Assembly: GCA_934613185.1 (NCBI GenBank)
Contig: CAKTSO010000091.1
Location: 1-7,666 of the forward strand
DNA: 7,666 nt
Reading direction: 5' to 3'
Source of the DNA: an uncultured Clostridia bacterium
GTDB lineage: Bacteria > Bacillota > Clostridia > Christensenellales > Maliibacteriaceae
Each line of letters opens with the position of its first letter. Within the stretch, counting starts at the first letter, position 1. The position numbers and the translations under genes were made by a program. Positions 6,256-7,666 of this stretch are shown here, in pieces. The notes below the pieces were generated by a model. It was not told the DNA's origin and searched no databases. It saw only the letters and a list, made by a program, of their open reading frames with translations.

Positions 6256-6866
6256 GATCGGTTTCCTCGCTTTTCCTGCTTCGGCACGGGAAAAACGCGG
6301 TCAAGACACGCGTCAAGCTGCGCCAAAGCGTCGGATTTGTCTTCGCAAGCGTCGTAAATGCTGTAAAAAAGGAACATGGGGCCGTAGATCGCGGCGGCTT
6401 TTTCTTCGGCGTCGGCGAAACCGTTCGCGCGAAGAAGATCCGTCGTGTAGGCAAGCGGCCCTGCGGCAAGGTATTGCTGATAAATGTTCATCATTTCAAG
6501 GCTTCGGAACTGCTCCAGCGTCAGCATCCGCCGAAAATCCGCCGCAAATTCGTCCTGCGTCCAGTAGCGAAATTGGGCTTTTGCATACGCGATGATCTGC
6601 GCGGGCGGGATGTTGCAATACGCTTCGGGAGCGGCTTCGGCGCTCTCGGTCGGCAGTTCCGATTCCGCCGCGCCCTGCGCGTCCCGTTCCGCCATTCGGG
6701 ACAGGATCGCGTCGAAAATGCCGCGCTTGTTTGCGTAATGCTTGTACAGCGCGCCTTTGGTGATCGAAAGCGCGGACGCGATGTCGCTGACGGAGACGGC
6801 TTCGTATCCGTTTGCGGCGAACAGCCGCAGCGCCGTTTTCAAGATCCTTTCTTTCGTGTCGGACAT
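6252..6866 (-). CDS. TetR/AcrR-family transcriptional regulator
   Basis: The 204-residue protein opens with the TetR DNA-binding domain: TKERILKTALRLFAANGYEAVSVSDIA, with the helix-turn-helix at about residues 25-44 ending in ITKGALYKHY, the canonical recognition helix. The rest is a helical ligand-binding and dimer domain (FRYWTQDEFAADFRRMLTLEQF around 99-120) of unassigned ligand. The ATG at 6866 has AAGGAG six bases upstream; the frame stays open further upstream but that stretch is the promoter and operator. The gene ends in an ATGA overlap with the GNAT gene. A long inverted repeat covers its own promoter, so it is very probably an autorepressor that also controls the acetyltransferase. 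Confidence 0.93.
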   Translation of the reverse strand: MSDTKERILKTALRLFAANGYEAVSVSDIASALSITKGALYKHYANKRGIFDAILSRMAERDAQGAAESELPTESAEAAPEAYCNIPPAQIIAYAKAQFRYWTQDEFAADFRRMLTLEQFRSLEMMNIYQQYLAAGPLAYTTDLLRANGFADAEEKAAAIYGPMFLFYSIYDACEDKSDALAQLDACLDRVFPVPKQEKRGNRS

Positions 6867-6897
6867 GCAGTGCTCCTTTTTTACATAGTTGCAAATG

Positions 6898-6940
6898 GTA
6901 AACGCTCGTTCACCTACGATAATAGTGAACGAGAGTTTAC
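6898..6940. promoter_or_regulatory. Double operator of the TetR-family regulator
   Basis: The arms 6898-6913 and 6925-6940 are inverted copies matching at 15 of 16 bases, separated by 11 bases. Each arm is itself a near-palindrome of the form GTRAAC-N4-GTTYAC, so each could hold one repressor dimer. Centres are 27 bp apart. One arm fills the spacer between the -35 and -10 boxes, the other lies just after the -10 box. Confidence 0.85.
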
Positions 6941-6947
6941 TTGTCAA
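6919..6947 (-). promoter_or_regulatory. Promoter of the tetR-GNAT operon
   Basis: On the minus strand a perfect TTGACA -35 box (6947-6942) is followed after 17 bases by TATTAT (6924-6919). It overlaps the double operator, and transcription would start inside the left operator arm. Confidence 0.85.
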
Positions 6948-6965
6948 GATGTTATTCGAAGAATT

Positions 6966-7666
6966 TCAGCGGACAATGAGATCGGCGTGTTCCCGAACGG
7001 CGAAGGCGTCGAAATACGCTTCCTCCATCGGGATCCAGCGCGTTTGAAATGCCTGCGCCATTTCTTCGCCGTTGCGCTTCAAGATTCGCGCCGCCTGTTC
7101 TTCGGGCGAAAGGTCGAAAAATACGCGCAGCGCGGCATAAGCTCCAAAGCGCGGGTGGTGACTGTAAGACCCTTCGACGATGCGGAGGTTCCCTGCGGGG
7201 ACGGCGACTTCGCCGCCCAATTTCATTTCGCCGCAGTCGAACGCACGATAGGCGAACGCATCGGTTTTGCAAAGATGCGGCAGGACTTCGCGTGCGTAGC
7301 GGTCGTAATCCACGTTTCCGCCGGGCTGCGCCAGGCGCTCCGGCGTGCGCAGTTCGGGCGGCAGAAAGAAGTCGTCCATGGCGACGACGCCCGCGCCGAG
7401 CGCTTCGGACAAGATTGCCGCCGCCGTCGATTTTCCGGACGCTGCGCGTCCGTCAAGCGCGATGACGATCGGTTTGTCCTTTTGCGGAAGCGGCGGCAGC
7501 GCCCGCAGGACGGGGACGAGCCTTGCGGCGCGGGACGACAGCACGCGATAAGCGGGGGATTCGTAATCCCGATAAAAATCGCTGTGATGCACCGCGTGCG
7601 CGCCCGCTTTTCGATACGAAGAAAGCGCCTTTTGCCATTCGTCTGCGTCAAAAACGAACGCGCCGC
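6966..7666 (-). CDS. Uridine-kinase-like P-loop NTPase, N-terminus beyond the right edge
   Basis: The visible 232 residues contain a P-loop kinase of the uridine kinase / phosphoribulokinase-like class. Counting from an internal GTG at 7592, the Walker A motif is GRAASGKST (48-56). A strand with MDDFFLP (about 72-78) is the expected acidic substrate-binding site, RTPERLAQPGGNVDYDR follows, then VEGSYSHHP (Walker B region), and a lid with ARILKRNGEEM. It probably transfers phosphate from ATP to a nucleoside or another small molecule; the substrate is not known. The frame continues without a stop for 24 more codons upstream of that GTG to the window edge, with protein-like sequence (FVFDADEWQKALSSYRKAG), so the GTG is probably not the start and an N-terminal segment or extra domain lies outside. 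The stop is 18 bases from the -35 box of tetR, on the same strand, with no terminator seen between. Confidence 0.85.
   Translation of the reverse strand, partial: GAFVFDADEWQKALSSYRKAGAHAVHHSDFYRDYESPAYRVLSSRAARLVPVLRALPPLPQKDKPIVIALDGRAASGKSTAAAILSEALGAGVVAMDDFFLPPELRTPERLAQPGGNVDYDRYAREVLPHLCKTDAFAYRAFDCGEMKLGGEVAVPAGNLRIVEGSYSHHPRFGAYAALRVFFDLSPEEQAARILKRNGEEMAQAFQTRWIPMEEAYFDAFAVREHADLIVR

Noticed and set aside
5548..6357. A 269-codon plus-strand frame opposite the GNAT gene
   Set aside because: It begins inside the terminator hairpin and runs antisense to a clear GNAT protein and into the TetR gene.
6867..6947. An N-terminal extension of the TetR regulator by 27 residues
   Set aside because: The stretch contains the promoter and operator, and the ATG at 6866 has its own AAGGAG site in the usual place relative to the TetR domain.

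Overview
The window looks like chromosomal DNA of a GC-rich Gram-positive anaerobe, most likely Clostridia in the broad sense. The reasons are strong AGGAGG-type ribosome binding sites, a T-box leader on an aminoacyl-tRNA synthetase gene, a surface protein with a Listeria-Bacteroides repeat and a sortase-like tail, and intrinsic terminators with clear T-tracts. No mobile element, CRISPR array, rRNA or tRNA gene is visible.

Left part (1-2180): the start of a membrane-protein gene runs off the left edge on the minus strand. Its promoter is divergent from that of a two-gene plus-strand operon encoding two paralogous esterases of the esterase D / tributyrin-esterase type. That operon ends at a good hairpin terminator (2141-2179).

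Middle (2181-5600): a separately promoted gene encodes a secreted protein with a glycine-rich, beta-helix-like body, one Listeria-Bacteroides repeat and a C-terminal NPKAGD + membrane segment + basic tail. Next is a T-box riboswitch whose stem I, proline specifier CCC, antiterminator and terminator can be traced base by base. It controls proS, which encodes the short, zinc-binding (archaeal/eukaryotic-like) prolyl-tRNA synthetase. A 33-codon single-membrane-span ORF, resembling the Prli42/DUF4044 class of miniproteins, follows proS by 12 bases. A 17-bp perfect stem with T-tracts on both strands closes this unit and the convergent one.

Right part (5600-7666, minus strand): a TetR-family regulator and a GNAT acetyltransferase overlap by ATGA and form an operon. 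Its TTGACA/TATTAT promoter sits inside a double 16-bp operator, so autorepression is likely. Upstream lies a uridine-kinase-like P-loop protein whose frame stays open through the right edge of the window.

The window is mostly ordinary housekeeping and accessory DNA. The points most worth a second look are the miniprotein behind proS, the two-site TetR operator, the wall-anchored beta-helix protein with a non-standard anchor motif, the esterase pair (one copy with a changed oxyanion-hole motif and a long exact shared stretch), and the compact proline T-box.
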